Positions 62,011 through 64,000 of a stretch of DNA of 64,000 bases are shown in pieces. The position numbers were made by a program, and so were the translations under genes. Below the pieces are notes generated by a model. That model did not search any database and had not been told where the DNA came from. It saw only the letters and a list, made by a program, of their open reading frames with translations. Every line of letters begins with the position of its first letter. Position 1 is the stretch's first letter. Source of the DNA: Methanosarcina sp. UBA5 (GTDB lineage: Archaea; Halobacteriota; Methanosarcinia; Methanosarcinales; Methanosarcinaceae); NCBI RefSeq assembly GCF_002505485.1, contig NZ_DAVG01000082.1:1-64000 (forward strand), read 5' to 3'.

Positions 62011-63126
62011 ATGAGTGAGCTTGAGATTATCGAAGCCGCGCTTTTTGCTGCTGGCAGGGCAGTAAGCCTCGAAAAGCTTGCGAAAATTACAGGAAAACCC
62101 AAAAAAGCCGTCCTTTCGGCAGTTAAGAAATTGACAGAGGCTTATTCTTCCCGAGGATCCGGGATCGAGATTCTTGATCTTGGAGAGCGATATGTGATGC
62201 AGGTCAAGCCTGAATACTCCGAGCTTATGCGGGAAGTCGCCCCAAAAGAGCTTTCAGCCCCAAAACTTCGTACCCTTTCCATGATTGCCTATCATCAGCC
62301 CCTGCTCCAGTCAGACCTTATTGATATGAGAGGAAGCGGAGCCTATGACCATATAAAGGACCTTATAGAGCGGGGTTTTGTAGAATCTGTACCCTGCGGG
62401 AGAAGCAGGCAGCTTTCCACAACCCCTCTTTTTGCAGATTATTTCGGGCTTAAAAGAAATGACCCTAAAGCCATAAAAGAAAAAATCCTTGAACTTTTGA
62501 GATCCCAGGCTGAGCAGAGCGAGATAAACCTCTGGATAGGAAAAAAGACAATTGCTGTGACTCCAATGTATGAATCTCTTATGAGCATGTGCGGGATCAG
62601 GGAATACTTTGTAACCAATGCCTACTCGCCTTCGAAGGAGGAAATATCCCGCCTGCTTGAGACCGATGTGGTCGTGGTCTCGGCCGGATATTCCGATACT
62701 GTACGGCAGTACTGCGACGGAGAAATTCTTGAGATGCATTCAACAACTTTTGAGGACCTTATAGAAGCGCTTTCCTTACTTGCGGAAGAACTTCCCGATG
62801 AAGTAGACTCCGAGACGGTAGAAAAAAGCATTAAGAAAATTCGAGAGACCCGGGAAAGATATATTTCTTCTGCCGTCCTTATTGAGAAGAAGGTTAAGCC
62901 GGCAACTGAAATGGTTTCAAGAATCGTAAACGACCTTTCTCTTGGAATTTCCGCAGATGGAGTTCTTATCGCACCTGACTATGGAGTTTCGAAAAGCGGG
63001 GTTAAAATCGAAAAAGGGGCTCAGATCCTTATACCCACGCACCGGAGTGTTGAGGGCGATCTTCTCCAGAGGGTCTGTGCGAAGTATGATTCTATTCTTG
63101 AAGGCCTTGAGAAGTTTAAAGACTAA
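62011..63126 (+). CDS. scpB: segregation and condensation protein B with an extra C-terminal domain
   Basis: Residues 1 to about 175 are ScpB: two winged helices (MSELEIIEAALFAAGRAVSL, and LSMIAYHQPLLQSDLIDMRG ... VPCGRSRQLSTTPLFADYFGL). After that comes a further 190-residue domain unlike ScpB (TIAVTPMYESLMSMCGIREY ... LGISADGVLIAPDYGVSKSG). I do not recognise the extra domain. ATG 62011 is preferred over TTG 61981 because AGTGAGAT precedes it. It is the third gene of the smc operon. tbp follows 193 bp later with its own promoter. Confidence 0.88.
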   Translation: MSELEIIEAALFAAGRAVSLEKLAKITGKPKKAVLSAVKKLTEAYSSRGSGIEILDLGERYVMQVKPEYSELMREVAPKELSAPKLRTLSMIAYHQPLLQSDLIDMRGSGAYDHIKDLIERGFVESVPCGRSRQLSTTPLFADYFGLKRNDPKAIKEKILELLRSQAEQSEINLWIGKKTIAVTPMYESLMSMCGIREYFVTNAYSPSKEEISRLLETDVVVVSAGYSDTVRQYCDGEILEMHSTTFEDLIEALSLLAEELPDEVDSETVEKSIKKIRETRERYISSAVLIEKKVKPATEMVSRIVNDLSLGISADGVLIAPDYGVSKSGVKIEKGAQILIPTHRSVEGDLLQRVCAKYDSILEGLEKFKD

Positions 63127-63242
63127 GGTGCTTGATAAGGATATCACTGCCTTCATCTGTAGTTATTTCTTTTGAATCAAGGGCGCCCTTAATTTAAGTT
63201 TTTCTGTCACATTTATATTCTATATATAAGGCATTTATATAG

Positions 63243-63309
63243 TATACTGGGTATTTAACTATAGCTTTATATACTGGTTAGAGAATATTACCTTTGCTTT
63301 ATATACTGA
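63243..63309 (+). promoter_or_regulatory. tbp promoter with duplicated TATA boxes
   Basis: GCTTTATATACTG occurs at 63264-63276 and again at 63296-63308, 32 bp apart, with a related TATACTGG at 63243-63250. The second copy is only 11 bp before the tbp ATG, at or after the start site that the first copy would direct. TBP bound there could block its own transcription. Confidence 0.6.
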
Positions 63310-63319
63310 GGGTTGACTA

Positions 63320-63871
63320 ATGAGCGAATCTAGCATCAAGATCGAAAATGTGGTTGCATCTACTAAACTCGCTGAAGAATTCGACTTAACTGTTATCGAG
63401 TCCGAGTTCGAAGGAGCCGAGTACAACAAGCAGAAGTTCCCCGGGCTCGTTTACAGGGTTTCAGATCCTAAAGCTGCATTCCTGGTATTTACTTCCGGCA
63501 AGGTTGTCTGTACAGGAGCAAAAAACGTTGCCGATGTACATACAGTTATAGGCAATATGGCTAGAAAGCTGAACAGTATAGGGATCAAGACTATAGAGAA
63601 CCCCCAGATCACTGTCCAGAACATTGTTGCTTCAGCAGACCTGCATACTATTTTGAACCTTAATGCAATTGCAATAGGACTTGGACTTGAAAACATTGAA
63701 TACGAGCCTGAGCAGTTTCCTGGTCTTGTATACAGAATTGATGAGCCCAAAGTAGTTGTGCTTATCTTCAGTTCCGGAAAACTGGTAGTTGCAGGCGGCA
63801 AGACCCCTGAAGATTGCGAGAGGAGCGTCGAAGTAGTCCGCCAGCAGCTCGACAGCATGGGGCTTTTATAA
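63320..63871 (+). CDS. tbp: TATA-box-binding protein
   Basis: General transcription factor that bends TATA DNA and recruits TFB and RNA polymerase. The 183-residue protein consists of the two typical repeats of about 85 residues: ENVVASTKLAEEFDL ... FPGLVYRVSDPKAAFLVFTSGKVVCTGAK, and QNIVASADLHTILNL ... FPGLVYRIDEPKVVVLIFSSGKLVVAGGK. Methanosarcina species often have more than one TBP. This is a standard one. It follows scpB but has its own promoter. GAGGGTTGA precedes the ATG. The DNA after 63872 to the window end shows no gene. Confidence 0.97.
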   Translation: MSESSIKIENVVASTKLAEEFDLTVIESEFEGAEYNKQKFPGLVYRVSDPKAAFLVFTSGKVVCTGAKNVADVHTVIGNMARKLNSIGIKTIENPQITVQNIVASADLHTILNLNAIAIGLGLENIEYEPEQFPGLVYRIDEPKVVVLIFSSGKLVVAGGKTPEDCERSVEVVRQQLDSMGLL

Positions 63872-64000
63872 GAACCCTCAATCTATTAATTATATACCAT
63901 TTATCTGGAAATAAGGTAATTGATATAGTATTACAATAAAACGGATTCTGCGTCACGCGTAGAGGTTCCGGCAAAGGATATGTGTGAAACGTGAACAGCG

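Overview
This window is chromosomal DNA from a methanogenic archaeon, most likely a Methanosarcina. Support comes from YVTN/NHL/PKD surface-protein remnants, a TATA-binding protein, a thiolase/HMG-CoA synthase/DUF35 mevalonate block, a MoeA fused to a periplasmic-binding-like domain, two ECF-type transport systems, AT-rich intergenic DNA with TATA boxes, and ribosome binding sites of the GGAGGTGAT type. About fifty genes are intact. Most are housekeeping or metal-homeostasis genes, separated by unusually long intergenic stretches that hold small mobile-element relics and gene fragments.

Layout. 1-1.3 kb: decayed surface-protein genes. 1.5-7.2 kb: serS, sppA and metG, with two copies of a 118-bp inverted-repeat element. 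7.4-10.4 kb: a metal-export operon (CadC/SmtB-like regulator, P1B ATPase, metallochaperone) behind a clear operator. 10.8-13 kb: a secreted protein, a CYTH phosphatase-like protein and a membrane protein. 13-16.5 kb: a mevalonate-entry operon (regulator, HMG-CoA synthase, thiolase, DUF35 protein), divergent from a stand-alone Cas4-like protein. 17.5-21.1 kb: a small accessory island flanked by duplicated leader DNA, then a Zn-ribbon/PUA/PP-loop/ferredoxin protein. 21.2-28.8 kb: dinB and a nickel/cobalt ECF transporter split into cbiOQ and cbiMN by a broken methyltransferase gene and a HExxH protein. 28.9-33.1 kb: nth, a flavin disulfide oxidoreductase and purH. 33.1-35.1 kb: a graveyard of IS200/IS605-like ends, an inverted-repeat element, gene tails and a solo HicB-like gene. 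35.2-43.5 kb: an ArsB/NhaD-like transporter, a methyltransferase/ATP-grasp fusion, a DRG GTPase, MoeA-PBP and ilvE. 43.9 and 51.5 kb: two related tRNA-Arg genes. 44.3-47.7 kb: a CcoG-like ferredoxin membrane protein, a 36-residue membrane peptide, a TauE/SafE-like protein, a PspC protein and a second ArsR-type regulator. 47.9-51.1 kb: a biotin ECF transporter (bioY-ecfA-ecfA-ecfT) with a BirA-like operator far upstream. 51.9-55.3 kb: a GNAT acetyltransferase and a DtxR-type regulator/feoB pair. 56.4-63.9 kb: a coiled-coil protein, smc-scpA-scpB, and tbp.

How it fits together. Metal handling dominates: Zn/Cd export, Ni/Co import for F430, corrinoids and Ni enzymes, Fe(II) import, and a redox-active metal-centre maturation-like cassette. 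The regulators carry recognisable metal sites and sit beside matching palindromes. The least explained items are the methyltransferase/ATP-grasp fusion, the coiled-coil protein preceding smc, the extra C-terminal domain on ScpB, the duplicated TATA boxes of tbp, and the family of duplicated AT-rich leaders.
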